A stretch of 64,000 nucleotides of DNA from Populus alba (lineage: Eukaryota > Streptophyta > Magnoliopsida > Malpighiales > Salicaceae): NCBI RefSeq assembly GCF_005239225.2, contig NC_133301.1:8742318-8806317 (forward strand), written 5' to 3'. The notes under the pieces were generated by a model that was not told where the DNA came from, did no database searches, and worked only from the letters and a program-made list of their open reading frames with translations. The position numbers and the translations under genes are program-made. Positions 10,234-22,318 of the stretch are shown here, in pieces. Numbering within the stretch: the stretch's first letter is position 1; each line of letters begins with the position of its first letter.

Positions 10234-12571
10234 TTATTCCTTCTCTAAATAAGAAGTAAAGTGATGGGTATTGAAGACATTAAAAGTCTTCATTAAATAA
10301 GGAAGACAAATCCTGTAAGCATTGTCATTTATCTTCTGTAACACCTTACAATGACCTATCTTTCTTTTCTTCAACTTGTTATACTCACCCACTGAAAACC
10401 TTTCAAGTGTAAGGACTGCCCGTACCAAATCACCAACCTTAAATACCACTCTCTTATGATGAGTATCAGCTAAGGCTTTATACTTGGCATTGTTATCGTT
10501 GATTGTCTGTTTGACCTATTTATGAATGTCATATCTATAGCTTGGATGCTCAATCATCTAATACAAGGAACTTAAATTAACTCCAGTACTCTAAAAGGAT
10601 TATGCCTATAGACAATCTCAAAAGGCCTGGTCTAATTCCAAGACCTACTAGAAGCAAGTTTTGTCTGTGAAAATACTATATCTCACTATTTTGGTTTATC
10701 TCCAACTAGGTTTTGCAATAAATTGCTAAGGCTGTAATTTTCCACCTATGTTTGCCCATATACTCAAGGGTGATAATCACCGCTAAAGTTTAGTTGAGTT
10801 CTCATCCTTCTCACAAACTCTTCCAGAAATTACTTATAACCTTGACATCTCAATTTCTTCCGAAGCTTCACAATTGTCAATAGCTTGAGCCGATTGAAAA
10901 GACTAAGGGCTTCACTCTAAAAGGATGTTGCTTCTTTTGCTGCTAATGTCGCCTCTGCCACTGCATCACTCTCATCTTAATGGAAAAAGTAAAATGGAGG
11001 GAGAGATACTTAAAGTAAAGTGAATACCCAGTTTAGACCGTCGAAACCCCAAAAAAAAAAAAAAGGGTAATCCTAAGCCAAATCCTATTTTCCGAAAACA
11101 TTCAAAGTGATGGACCTAAAAATACCATACATTAAAGTAAAGCTGGGCTACCTGAGATGTATCCATGGTGTTTTAACATGCTATAAAATTGATCATCTTC
11201 AAAAACCTGTTAACAACAAGAGAAATAAAATCCATGCTTATTGTGTGCAGGGTAAGGGGGTTTATAACCCATAATTTGATAAGGCCCCCTTGGACCTTTA
11301 ACAAATAGCACACCTCTCGATAAAAGCTGGAAACCTAACCTGACAACTTAGGTTAGTGATAGTCTATGGACATTAGAGCCAATTTCTTACCTGGTCCAAA
11401 ATGATTCTTATAATGTAATTCATGAATGATATGCTCTTACAAAGAACAAATTGGAAAATAAAGCTACAAACCATGGAAAAGATAACCATTTAAAAGCACA
11501 AAGTTATCTTGCTTTCCTTCCTTCAATAACTCAACATACATTTAACCGAACAAGGGATCACCCAAATACAGCTCATAGAAAAGTATCAAACCCCAGCACA
11601 TAGATATGTATAGTACTAAGCAAGGTTACCTGCCAACTAAAAGCATCGACAACCTTGTTTAGGTTGCCCAATTGATGTCTCAATGACAAGGTGAACTCCT
11701 AAGAAAATGACACCCACTTCGCATGCCGACGACTTAACTTATGCTTCCCATTTATATACTTTAGATCTTTATGACTTGTAATTACAATAAATTCCTTCTA
11801 CATAAGGTATTGCCTCTAATGCTTCAGAGAATGAACAACTACATAAAACTTCAGATCATATGTGGAATAGTTCTTTTTTGAGCTAGATAGTTTCTAACTA
11901 AAAAAAAAGTGATTAAATGCCCATCTTAGCTAATAATTCCTCCAATACCTACCTTAGAAGCATCATAATTTACTTCAAATAACTTCTTAAAGTTTGGTAA
12001 TGCCAACACTAGAGCTTTCATTATCATCTCTTCACTAATTGAAAACTGGTTTCAGCCTCGTCTAACCACTAAAAAGTACACCTATTTAGGCACTATGTAC
12101 TAGGTGTGATAAGTGAACTGAAATTCCTGATTATTTTTTTTATATAAAAAGATGCAAGATCATAAAAACTATGAACATCGTGGATGTTTTTTGGTGTCAG
12201 CCATTCAATAATTATAGAAATCTTACTTCAATCAGCCTGAACACCATCAAAAGACATAGTAAAGCCCATGTATCAGTGAAGAACTTACACTTTTTTTGGT
12301 TGGCATACATTTTTTTTCCTTCCTTAAAATATTAAAAATAGCTTGTAGATGCTTCAAATGAGATTCTAGAGTGAGACTATAAATTATAATGTCAATAAAA
12401 TAGACCAGAACAAATCTGCCTATAAATAACCTCAATACATAATGCATGAACCACATGAATATGCTGGGAGCATTAGATAGTATAAATAGTATGATCATCC
12501 ACTTATATAACCTATGATGAGTTTTAAAGGTTGTCTTCTATTCATCTCCTAAATTGATTATGATATGATGA
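10234..12571 (-). pseudogene. Decayed Ty3/gypsy pol (reverse transcriptase, RNase H, integrase relic)
   Basis: Reading the minus strand from high to low coordinates gives gypsy pol domains in the normal order. Reverse transcriptase phrases lie at about 12571-12247 (LSNAPSIFMWFMHYVLRLFI). The catalytic box reads YFIDI, so one of the paired aspartates of YxDD is lost. RNase H traces lie at about 11880-11640 (LKHWRQYL, KYINGKHKLSRRHAKWVS). The integrase core is recognisable at about 11240-11110 (SMDFISLVVNRFLKM). The integrase C-terminal region lies at 10449-10234 (FKVGDLV, KKRKIGHCKVLQKINDNAYR, KTFNVFNTHH). Many stops and frame changes separate these pieces, so the element is dead. No LTRs were identified beside it. 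Confidence 0.9.
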
Positions 12572-13154
12572 AATTTATTTTTAAAATTAAAAATATATTT
12601 ATTTTTTGCAATATTTTTAATAAGGTTAATATATGCAGCCTTGCATAATTATTTATTTATTTATTATATTCAATAAATTTTATGTGTGTTTGTAATATTA
12701 AATATTTTGACCTGTATTTATCTCTTAATTTTTTTTAGTTTTTTTTGTTATTGTTAATGATTTTTTTTAATTTATATAAACAATTATCGGCTTATTTGAT
12801 TACATTCCTGAATGAGCTTTTTAATATATACTTTAAATTTATTTTAAAAAAAATACTCTGCATAACCAGGTTTTTTTTTTTTAAAATAAATTTATGATCC
12901 ATAGCATGCACGGATAAAATAGATCCGGTTAAAAGTGATAAAAAAAAAAAAACAAAGTGTATGAAATTTTATATATATAAAAAAGGTTGCATAATGTTAC
13001 AGACTTGTCATTGCTACAATGACCAACACAGTGAAAAGATTGGTAAAAAAATTATTATTATTATTATTTTTTTAATATAGTATATTGTATAATACTGCCA
13101 TAAGTTACACGTACCTTAACTTTATTAATTGTTTTTTAATGGGTGTGGAACTCG

Positions 13155-13365
13155 AAACTGCTTTGGATAAAGGTTTATTTATTTTTATATTTTAAAAGTA
13201 TTTAAAAAAATTAAAATTTCTTTTTATTTTAAATTAATATTTTTTGATATTTTTATATTATTTTAATGTATTAATTTTTAAAATATTTTGTTAAAAATAA
13301 AAATAAATATTATTTTAATTTATTTTTAAATAAAAAATATTTTAAAAATTAAACAATCTAAGCTT
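13155..13365. repeat. AT-rich MITE-like repeat, copy 1
   Basis: About 210 bp built of blocks such as TTTTGATATTTTTATATTA, TATTATTTTAAT and TTTAAAATATTTT. The same block order appears at 59345-59555. Both copies sit in intergenic DNA. Terminal repeats and target duplications could not be fixed by eye, so the MITE label is tentative. Confidence 0.45.
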
Positions 13366-13979
13366 TATCGGAAAAACTCATAAAGTCCAATCCAATACGA
13401 CGAAGGGAAGGTCAGCGTCACATGACTCATCACTGTGTTTAATTAATATGCATCATGTATGAGCTTTGTGTAGACATGTCAAGCGTGCATTGTAATCTAC
13501 AGTGTTATTATTATTTTTGTATTTTGACTTTTTCTTATTTATTAATTTTTTTAGTTCTTATATGATATATTTATAAAAATTTCAATAGATAATTTATTTT
13601 AATTTGTCTTTATATAATTATTACAATATTAAAAAAATATTTTAGTATCAAATTGGTATCAAAAGAATATTGCAGCATCACAGTATAATTTATTTAAAAA
13701 AAAAACTTTAGTTAAATAAAAATTAATTTTTTAATTAATTTTATATTATTAAACTTTGTAGAGTCAATAACTCGCTTTACGAGTTTGATGAGATAACTCT
13801 GATTGCTCATGTTTGCGAGTTTAAAAAGACAGTTTTTTTTTTCTTTCTAATTGAACTCAATTATGTAATTGTTTATTTTTCTTTTTATTATATAGTTAAA
13901 AAAATAGTTTCATAAGAAAAAATGTTATTAAATTTTAGAAAATTCATAGATCAGTTGACATGTATGATGAATTTAACTT

Positions 13980-13982
<3 letters not shown>

Positions 13983-14021
<39 letters not shown>
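13983..14021. repeat. (TA)n microsatellite
   Basis: About 19 uninterrupted TA dinucleotides inside a T-rich repeat block. Confidence 0.95.
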
Positions 14022-14025
<4 letters not shown>

Positions 14026-15090
14026 TTTATCCTTTGATATTAGACTGATTGAGAATTAAGTTTTATAATTTATTTCGTTTGATTTTCTATAAGGTTACTA
14101 TAGTTTTAAAAAAGTTTCATTATTAGTTTAATGCTCAATTTTGCGATTTTTTATTTTTTATCATATAATTAAATAAATAATAGTTTAGGAAAAAAAACAA
14201 GTTATTAATTCCAATGGAGTTTATTCACGAGTTTAAGGGGTTTACCCATCAAACTAATATTTTTTTTAAAATTTCTAGTCCTTTGATTTTTCTAATTTTT
14301 TTTCACTCTTATTCAACATTGGATTGGTTGAAAAATGAAATTTATGGTTTATTTTTTTCTATTTTCTAAAGAGTTATTACGATTTCAAATAAATATTTTT
14401 TTTAAGGTTAATGCATGATTTTGAAAGCATATAATGATATCATAAAATTAAATAAAAATAATTTATAAAAATAACAAAGTTATTAAATTTATTGAAGTCC
14501 ACAACTCAGGTCATAGAATGATATAGGTCGATCCAATCTTTCATCGTCTTAATATAAAAAAAATTATTATCTTAAAGTTTTTTAAAAAGTTATATCATGT
14601 TTTTACCATTCATTCAAGTTGTCTTTGAATCCATAAAATTAAATAATTCACTTTGAATTAGCTTTCACGAAGTTTAATTCAAAATTCAAGCTAAACAAAA
14701 AACTTGGTTAATAGATTTCAAGATCAAACTACTTGGTTGTATTTAATGATACTATAAAAAAAACTTCATACTTAATTTCTCTTTTAAGTTTAGAAAAAAA
14801 TTAATTCAATCCACAGCAAAGTGCCAAAAAAATATGCCAGTGTGTATTTATATATATAAAACAGTATGATCTGACCTTGATTTATTTTATATATGCACCT
14901 GTCCACAAGACAGATATAATATATGTAATGTGTCCCACTTCACTCACCGTCCATATATAATGGCTATCGATCCGCATGCGATGCTCTGTCATCAATGCTT
15001 GCATCGCTTATTAACTAATAACGAAAAGCATCACTAACCTCCAAGTAGCTAGTAGGTCGAGCCCTCGCAAGAGCCCAGCTAAACCGTCTT

Positions 15091-15097
15091 TATAAAA
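15091..15097 (+). promoter_or_regulatory. TATA box of the F-box gene
   Basis: TATAAAA lies 82 bp upstream of the ATG at 15173, the spacing expected for a short 5' leader with transcription starting near 15120. Confidence 0.6.
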
Positions 15098-15172
15098 GAG
15101 CAATCCATCAACACTGGAATTACAGAAATCACCGCTAGAGTTTCAGGAGCTGGTGAAAATAGCCTCTGGTTC

Positions 15173-16234
15173 ATGATGGAAACTAATCATGACAGTTCAT
15201 CAACAAATACCATCGGATTCTGCCTCCTTCCTTCAGAGATCATCCAGAACATACTCCTCCATCTAGCCTTGCCCGAAATCATTTGTCTAAAGTCACTCAA
15301 CAGATTCGTTGCCGATGTAATCTCCGATAAGTATTTTGTACGCGCGTATAACTCTCAGGCAAGGTCCACCGCATGGGTCTTCGTCTACAAGAAGAGGTGG
15401 AACCGTGATGCCTTGCTTCATGGCTTCAACGACCAGTCTAATCGCTGGTTCAGCTTTCAGATTGACAGTTTATTGAAACCCATAATCCGTCCAGGTGATG
15501 ATATCTATTTTCTGACGGCTAGTTGCAACGTCTTTCTTTTTGTTTCCAACACTCGCGGGGAAGTTATTGCCCTTAATTTGGTTACTAAAGCTGTGAAAAC
15601 AATCCCTCCAAGCCCACTTGGTCCACGTGGCACGTCTTCTTGGCGAAGATCCGGAATGAAATTGGTTATCACCGGGTCCGATCACTTTCAGTTTCTTTTT
15701 GTGGATTTGGTGCGCAACTCCCCGGTTTTGTTTGTGTACTCCTCGCAAACTGACACCTGGCAGTCCACTGAAGCAAGGGAAGGTCTAGCCGGAATGCCAC
15801 GTGTCTGTCAGAAAGAGGATGGCCACGTATTTCTCAATGTGATCGACGGACCCTATGAAAGCATGGTGACAGCCGTTGGATTGGAGCGTGATGCTCATAA
15901 TAATTATGCACCAATTGTTCTACGGCCGAGATTCAATCGGAGACCGTGCGATGGACAGAACCTGTTACAGGTGTACGGTGACGGGAGCATGCTGGTCATA
16001 AAATCCAGCGGCGGTGATGACGACGGGGATACAGGAGTGAGGATGTTAAATGACATAGAATTATGGGGGGGCTTGCGATTGAATGGAAGCTGGCATAACT
16101 GGGAGTATATCTCAAAGGTTCCTTGCAAGATAAAGGAGCAGATTAGGAAACCATATCGAGCTATGAGAGGATGCTTGGAAAGACGAGATGGGATTATTAG
16201 GGCTGTTTTGCTGTCTAACTATGATGGCTCATGA
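15173..16234 (+). CDS. F-box protein with C-terminal beta-propeller-like region, probably truncated by a nonsense codon
   Basis: Single-exon frame of 353 codons. Residues about 14-55 fit an F-box (LLPSEIIQNILLHLALPEI then LKSLNRFVADVISDKYFV), the part that binds SKP1 in SCF ubiquitin ligases. The remaining ~290 residues have the Trp/Phe-rich pattern of plant F-box-associated beta-propeller domains (WFSFQIDSL, ALNLVTKAVKTIPPSP, LFVYSSQTDTWQ, LWGGLRLNGSWHNWEYISKV). The substrate is unknown. The frame ends at TGA (16232-16234), but the same frame then runs open for 41 more codons to TGA at 16358-16360. Those codons read IIWLSYDM, SLWAWLPLPDC and IAFSFGLALS, which look like a last propeller blade and the true C-terminus. 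The simplest reading is TGG (Trp) changed to TGA. Start chosen at the first of two adjacent Met codons. Confidence 0.85.
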   Translation: MMETNHDSSSTNTIGFCLLPSEIIQNILLHLALPEIICLKSLNRFVADVISDKYFVRAYNSQARSTAWVFVYKKRWNRDALLHGFNDQSNRWFSFQIDSLLKPIIRPGDDIYFLTASCNVFLFVSNTRGEVIALNLVTKAVKTIPPSPLGPRGTSSWRRSGMKLVITGSDHFQFLFVDLVRNSPVLFVYSSQTDTWQSTEAREGLAGMPRVCQKEDGHVFLNVIDGPYESMVTAVGLERDAHNNYAPIVLRPRFNRRPCDGQNLLQVYGDGSMLVIKSSGGDDDGDTGVRMLNDIELWGGLRLNGSWHNWEYISKVPCKIKEQIRKPYRAMRGCLERRDGIIRAVLLSNYDGS

Positions 16235-16360
16235 GACATAATTTGGCTATCTTATGATATGGGGAGGAGTCTTTGGGCTTGGCTCCCTCTGCCTGATTGC
16301 AAGATGAAGGGTCTGAATATGGCCGGCATTGCCTTCTCCTTCGGCCTTGCCTTGTCATGA
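16235..16360 (+). pseudogene. In-frame continuation of the F-box gene behind the premature stop
   Basis: The 41 codons after the TGA keep the same frame, the family's aromatic spacing and a GC content like the gene, with no insertion or deletion. This supports a single-base nonsense change rather than random read-through. The next stop, at 16358-16360, would give a 395-residue protein. Confidence 0.65.
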
Positions 16361-16670
16361 TCATCTTCAAGGTCTGACGACAGTTCTCAGGCGACATGCC
16401 TTAATTCTATGCCTTGTGTTGCAAGTTCATATGATAGTGAATATCAGTCTTCTGATCCAGTCATGCGTTGCCCTTTTGTATTTCAACCCTTCATAATATA
16501 GATAATAACCGCGTGCTGCTACGAGTTTATAAAAGAAATGTACTTGATAGTGTTATAATGGTAAATCAACGCTAAATAAGTAATAAAAACTAAAAGTATA
16601 ATAAAGCTAATATTTTCTGACAGAAAAAAAAAGTTGTGTTGGTGATCAAAAACTTAGAGATTAAACAAAA
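16361..16670. other. 3' flank of the F-box gene
   Basis: No coding frame or clear repeat; composition falls quickly from gene-like to AT-rich. Probably holds the 3' untranslated region. Confidence 0.4.
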
Positions 16671-16675
16671 TATTT

Positions 16676-17580
16676 GGACCCAAGGGGGTTTGAGTTTGAG
16701 TTCTTCCATGTTCGGACCTAAAATAGTTTGGATTGGGTTCAGAGTTCGGACCCAAGAGGGTTAGGTTTTGGGGTCCGAGTCACAACCCAAATGGTTTGGG
16801 TTCTTCCTTGTTTGAACCCCAAATGGGTTAGGGTGGGGTTGTTGTCTGAAACCAAGGGGGTTTGGGTTTAGGGTCAGAGTTCAAACCCAAATGGGTTGGA
16901 TTAGGGTCTGTGTGCCGACCCAAGAGGGCTCGGTCCATGTCCGGACCCAAGGGGGTTTAGGTTTGGGTTCTTCCATGTTCGAACCTAAAAGGTTTGGGGG
17001 CTGGATCCGGACTCTGGACCCAATAGGGTTTGGGTCCTTCTATGTTCAGACCCAAAAGGATGTGGGTGGGTCCTTCCATGTCCGGACCCAAAGGGGTTAG
17101 GGGTTGGGTCCTTCCGTGTCCGGACCTAAAGGGGTTTGGGTGGGTTCGGAGTTCGGACCTAAGAGGGTTGAGTTTTGGGTTAGGGTCACGACGCAAATGG
17201 GTTTAGGTCCTTCCCTATCCGAACCCTAAATGGGTTGGGGTGGGGTCGTTGTCCAAACCTAAAGGAGTTTGGATTTAGGGTCAGTGTTTCGACCTAAAAT
17301 GGGTTAGGTGTGAGCCCTGACCTATCTATAACCCAAATGGGTTAGGTTGGGTTGGGGTCGGGGTGCAGACCCAAAAAGGCTGGGTTGAAGTCCAAACCTA
17401 AGGGGTATGGGTTTGGGTCCTTCCGTGTTCGGACCCAAAAGGTTTGGATGGGTACTTTTGTGTCTGGATCCAAAAGAGTTTGGGTGGGTTCGAAGTTCGG
17501 GCTCAAGGGGGTTGGGTTTGGGGTCAGGGTGACGATCCAAATGGCTTTAGGGCTGCCATAGCCAATTTGGCCTTTTGCCA
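16676..17580 (+). repeat. G-rich minisatellite with higher-order structure
   Basis: About 25 imperfect units of roughly 30-38 bp, each built on a GGACCCAAGGGGGTTTGGGT-like core followed by a variable linker such as TCCTTCCATGTTC or GGGTTCGGAGTTC. A block of several units recurs: the run starting CAACCCAAATGG at about 16781 reappears near 17189 with the same unit order, an offset of about 408 bp. The plus strand is strongly G-rich and contains many GGG runs. Long open frames on both strands here (for example 16957-17196 and 17342-17581 on minus) are by-products of the repeat and encode only reiterated Pro/Gly peptides. A GC-rich non-repeated stretch follows to about 17830. Confidence 0.9.
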
Positions 17581-17859
17581 TGACCTGAGTGCCAGGTAGC
17601 GCTGGGGTCTGCTCCGCACACTAAGCTGCCTAAACGCCATGTGGCACTTGGGTTAGCAATGTTCAAGGGCAGGGCCGCCCAAGCGCCAGATGGTGTTGGG
17701 GCAGCGCGTAACCCCTCCTCCCTGTAACCTTGGAAGTGTGTCGAGACCCAAAGGGTTTTGGGTGGAGTTCGAAGTACAGACCCAAGGGAGTTGGGTTTCA
17801 GAGCTGCCATACCTAGCTCAATGGATCTTGCGTGATCCAATTCTATAGGGTCTCAGTGA

Positions 17860-18310
17860 AGGATTTTAAATATTTTAATTTTATTATAATTAAAAGTGTT
17901 ACTATAAAAAATAATATCATTTATGTTATGTATATTTTAATTTTTATTATAATTAAAAGTATTAAGTTCAAAAATAGTTTTATTTGTGTTATAAATATTT
18001 TAATTTTATTATAATTAAAAGTATGAACATCAAAAAATAGTTTTAGTTGTGGTATAAATATTTTAATTTTTATTATAATTAAAACTATTACTCGTCAAAA
18101 TAGTATAATTGGTGCTTAAATATTAATATTTTATTCTCACGAACAGTATATGCATTAAAAATTTTATTATTTTTAGTAAAATTTAAATATTCATATAAAA
18201 AATAGTATTCTTTGTGCTATAAATATTATTATTTTATTTATAATTAATAGTATGAATATGGAAAATATTATTAGTTGTGGTATAAATATTAATATTCTTA
18301 TTACAAGTAA
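17860..18310. repeat. AT-rich tandem array, unit about 62-65 bp
   Basis: The phrase TTTTAATTTTTATTATAATT followed by AAAAG recurs at about 17873, 17935, 17997 and 18060, and degrades further right to about 18310. Linkers share AAAATAGTTTTATTTGTG-like text. The array abuts the G-rich minisatellite and has the opposite base composition. Confidence 0.85.
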
Positions 18311-20500
18311 TAATATTATAATAACAATGAGAAGCGGTTTAGGCTACCCTTGCGTCACGTGGCATTTGTGTTGCGTAGCACCATGTGACGTTGCGAGGGA
18401 TTGGGTGATGAAAATATATTTTTTGTCAACTAACCAACTTTTCAAATTTAAAAATGTCGAAGTTAAGCAATAATATGACACCAAAATAAGGAAATGATAT
18501 GAACCATGTTTGGTCTAAATTTTATCTTAAAATATCTACTGACCAGTTTTGCAAGATTGAGTATATCTCTTAAACCGTACATTGTATCGAATTGAAATGT
18601 TACAGGGAGATACTAGACACATGTAACTATATTTTGGTAAAATGTTAGGTCAATTGAAATTTGTAAACATATTATTTAAATTGGTCGAAATTGCTACTAT
18701 TGTTTTGGCAGATTCGTCGATGAAGTGTTTTTTCTTGGCTATTTTTGGCCCAATTAGTCTAGACTTGTAATGAATTAATTTTGGACAGAAAATGAAGATT
18801 AAATGAGACTTGTTTAGACCCTAAACTTGTGTTTAGCCTTTGGCTATAAAGGTTTCTAATATAACTTGAATTCATTAAAGAATTGAAGTCCGTACTTTAT
18901 AAGAATTCAAAGTCTCACATGAACTTGATGTTATAACATCTAAGTGGATCTTTCTTGTAGTTAATGAGTTTAGGTTTATTTTGGTTTTGAGTTACTTATA
19001 TATTTTTAGTTTACAAACTTTATGATTTTTTTTTAATATTTGAGTATATAAACTTTACATTTTTTTTTTTCTATTTAAGCATGTATTTAGTGTATAAACC
19101 TTATAATTCTTTCTATTTAAGTGTACAAAATTTCAAGTTTTTTCTAATCAATTTTCTTTTTGTTCCATTCTTTTAAGTACATATTGGTATATCAAACCAT
19201 ATTTGCATGAACATTCACTTTATTTTCAATAAAATTACATACACCTAATTGCAAATAAATTAAGAGGTTCATTGCATACGTGGTTTGACTTGTTATTTTG
19301 TTGAAATATTAATTTAATAGAATATAATTGAAATAATTATTTAATTTTTTTTGAAAGTTCATACAATGAAGTAGAAAAAAAAAATTAATACATTCTATCT
19401 AAAATTTAAAAATTCCACACATAAAAAATATCAAACTCCCCTAGATTTGGATTAACATTTTAGGCTTTCAATTCCTTTTTTATCCATTTTCTTTTATTTT
19501 CTCACCTTTAAATTCTTCATTGAGCTTTTATCTTCTATTTTTTTAAAACATGTAAGAGAAATATAAGATTTTCTTATCCAAAAGGTTAAAATTTAAAATC
19601 TAGGTTTGAAAGTTACAAAACCTTCCTAAGAGATTTTAAAAACTAGAAAAGTTTTGAAAGTTCAAATTTTCAATCACCCAAAATGTATTTTTTCTACACT
19701 AATTATATCTTGTCATTATATTTTAATCAGTGACAAAAAACCCGTTTTATTAAAAATTATAATTTTGCCATCAAATTAAAAGAAACCTAGTTACTATCCT
19801 CATTTTTCTATCCTCCATTTTATCTTTAAACTGCCCGGAGAATTGATATGATTTCTCCTCTCAAAATTTTCTTGCACAAGGTTTAGTTATCGGGAACAAC
19901 CATTAAGACCCCACAACACCCTTTCCCCACACTATCCAAAACACCACCACAACCATAACCACCACTATTGCCCAAAACACCACCACCGCCTCGAATGGAA
20001 GCAACAACCACAACAAGCTGCAACCCTTCTTTACCATCCCAAACCTGAACTACTGTACATGGTTTTTTTTATTTCTTTGTGTATACCCTTTTTTCTTGTT
20101 TCTTTTCTATTTTCCCTTTCAAGGAAAGTGGTTTTTTTTTTTAAATCCAATAATTAATTAGCTTTGCTCTCGAGTTTCACATAAACATGGCGGAGCCTAG
20201 TTCTTCTCCCCCTCCAACTTCACAGACTTCTCATCAACCATCATTAGCTTCTCCTCCAAATTCAATGCATTCTCTCTTCAATTATTCGATTATGATGCAA
20301 ATGAGCGACAATCAAGCAAAGCCAATTATCATTTGCTTTCCTTAAATATTATAAAAATAGGCATACTACATAAGTTTTTTTTTTTTTTTTTTTGTAATTA
20401 ACCCTAAGAAAAAGACATAGTTGTACCCAAGTAGTACATGATTTTTCAAATGGGATCCAAATAATAATAATAATTATTATTATTTTATAGCAGTATTTTT
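18311..20500. other. Repeat-derived intergenic DNA without genes
   Basis: AT-rich with T homopolymers. Contains a C-rich low-complexity stretch of CCACCA and CAACAC words at about 19900-20030. One 52-codon frame at 20187-20345 starts MAEPSSSPPPTSQTS. It has no recognisable domain and is not called as a gene. Confidence 0.4.
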
Positions 20501-22286
20501 ATCTTTTTGTTACAGGAGGTAGTGAGTCAGCTACGTATGACCTTTCATTAAAAAAAATACCGACTTTCCGGGAAAATAGAAAAGAAACAAGAATAAAAAG
20601 GGCATACACAAAGAAATAAAAAAGAAATTTGGGCGTAGAGGTGAGAAAGAGCGAGGGCGCAGAGAGTGATAATAAATAGAAGATAGGGAGATAGAGGTAG
20701 TGGGTTAAGGGTATCATTTATATTTTTTAGAAGACTTGTTGTTTTTTAGCTTTCAGGGGAGGCAACGAACGGCTTCTGTTTCCTAAAGTCAGGCATGATT
20801 CCTTTTCTCGTTCATGTTCGTTTTTTCTTTCTTGATGCGCTTAGCAGTTGTTTCTTCAATGATTTGGAAAATAATCTGTCTCTATTTGCCTTCTTCTTCT
20901 ATTGAGATGTTGGGTTCTTTGATTGCAAACCATCAGTTGCTTTAAAGGAAGATATATATGTGAGCCAGCCATTATAACAGGGTTAAGGAATTGTTTCAGC
21001 ATAAACAATTGTTAGGAAACAGGATTCCTCTTTAAGCTAAACCTGCAATGTGTTAACTCCCACTAATCTCCATATCAAGTAATGCATAAATGGTTTGTTA
21101 TTAATAATATTGTGCTTCTTAATGATTAAATTATAATCCACATCCTGAGGAGTAAATATTCATGGGTTTTTGTTTGTAGTGGATCATGTACGTTGTTTAG
21201 CTGATCATTCTTTAATGCATGGTCATTCTTTAAGATCTGATCTTCCATAGTTTGGCTGTCTATACTTGGTTTTCCCCCCCCTTTCGATGGTTTTACAGAT
21301 TTTGTTGTACCTTTTAGTCCAGCAGGAACCGAGTTGTGCTATGTGCTCTTCAGGATTCTTGAGTTGATCTTGTCCTTGAACAGATGTAAAATTGCATAAC
21401 TAGACTTTATTTCCTTGCGAAGTAATTCCATATACACAGTGTATTAAGACATGAGGTCTTGCAGAATTTGATTCCTACAATTTGATGATAGAGATCAACT
21501 TAAGAAACGAAACCAAGTAGATGCGATTAGATATCTAATAATCTGTCTCGCAGCAGATGTGGCTATCCTATAATTTAAAAGGAGCATGAATGAAATGGTG
21601 TTGAGACTAGTACTGTTTTGTTTTGGGCCAGCATTTGATAGGGTGAAGGACCATGGGTATAGACGTTTAGTAACTTGACTTCATGACACTTGAAATAATG
21701 AAAGTCAAGAAGGGTTTTTAGATTGTAATTTAGCTTTTAATTACAGGTACTGTATTAATGAATTTGATAGCAGTTGAGTGGTTTGGTAGTTGGGCATGAT
21801 ATTCTCACATCATGATACAACCACGAGTAGTTTTTGTTTTTGTTCATAAATTAAATTATGTTCGTGATTCATTAGAGGAGAATGAGTTCTATGAAGATAC
21901 TTAACAAAATATTATAACAATTACCATAATCTATATCAGGTTTAGCGTGTATTCTTTGTTATGTTGTTTGATCTTTTATGCCCCTAATCTCACCTTCTGT
22001 TTTAAAAACAAAGTTGGGTTTAGATAAAAAGATTGGTTTTTGATGTTAGTGTATCATAATATCAAACCAAATTCGTTATGCAATACCATGTATGGTGTTG
22101 AACCAGTTTGAGGCAAGTCAGGTTTTTTGTTGAAAAAAAAAAAGCTTTGATTGGCTGTTCCTGTTGAGAACTTATTGCAATTTCTCTATCTTTTAAACTT
22201 TCTGCGAGAAATTCTATAGCATTCTAAAATTTAAACTAGCAATCAAGAGTGGGTTAAAGTAATGGATTGATAATACATACTTGCAG
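20501..22286 (+). promoter_or_regulatory. Likely promoter, 5' leader and 5'UTR intron of the RRM gene
   Basis: No coding frame. Purine-rich DNA at 20570-20700 followed by less AT-rich DNA to 20830 would suit a first non-coding exon. The region before the ATG at 22319 ends in four successive acceptor-like triplets (TTGCAG, GTGCAG, CTACAG, CTACAG), so an intron in the 5' leader is likely. The donor was not identified. Confidence 0.4.
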
Positions 22287-22318
22287 GTGCAGCTACAGCT
22301 ACAGGGAGAAGGAAGACA

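Larger units (their letters stand above)
12572..15090. repeat. AT-rich repeat-dense spacer
   Basis: No gene. It includes a MITE-like AT-rich stretch at about 13155-13365 that resembles one at 59345-59555, a (TA)n microsatellite at 13983-14021, and copies of the T-rich repeat family at about 13780-14520 (phrases like CCTTTGATATTAGACTGATT and CTATAAGGTTACTATAG). Confidence 0.6.

Noticed and set aside
16891..17581. Several overlapping open frames on both strands encoding Gly/Pro-rich repeats
   Set aside because: They arise because the minisatellite unit lacks stops in several frames; no start context, no domain, and equal openness on both strands.
18352..18389. 10-bp imperfect inverted repeat (CGTCACGTGG ... 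CCATGTGACG)
   Set aside because: A single short hairpin with one mismatch in repeat-derived DNA; no sign of terminator, miRNA precursor or transposon ends.
20187..20345. 52-codon frame starting MAEPSSSPPPTSQTS
   Set aside because: It could be the N-terminus of a retroelement gag or of a gene, but it stops early, has no splice donor supporting continuation that I could confirm, and no recognisable domain.
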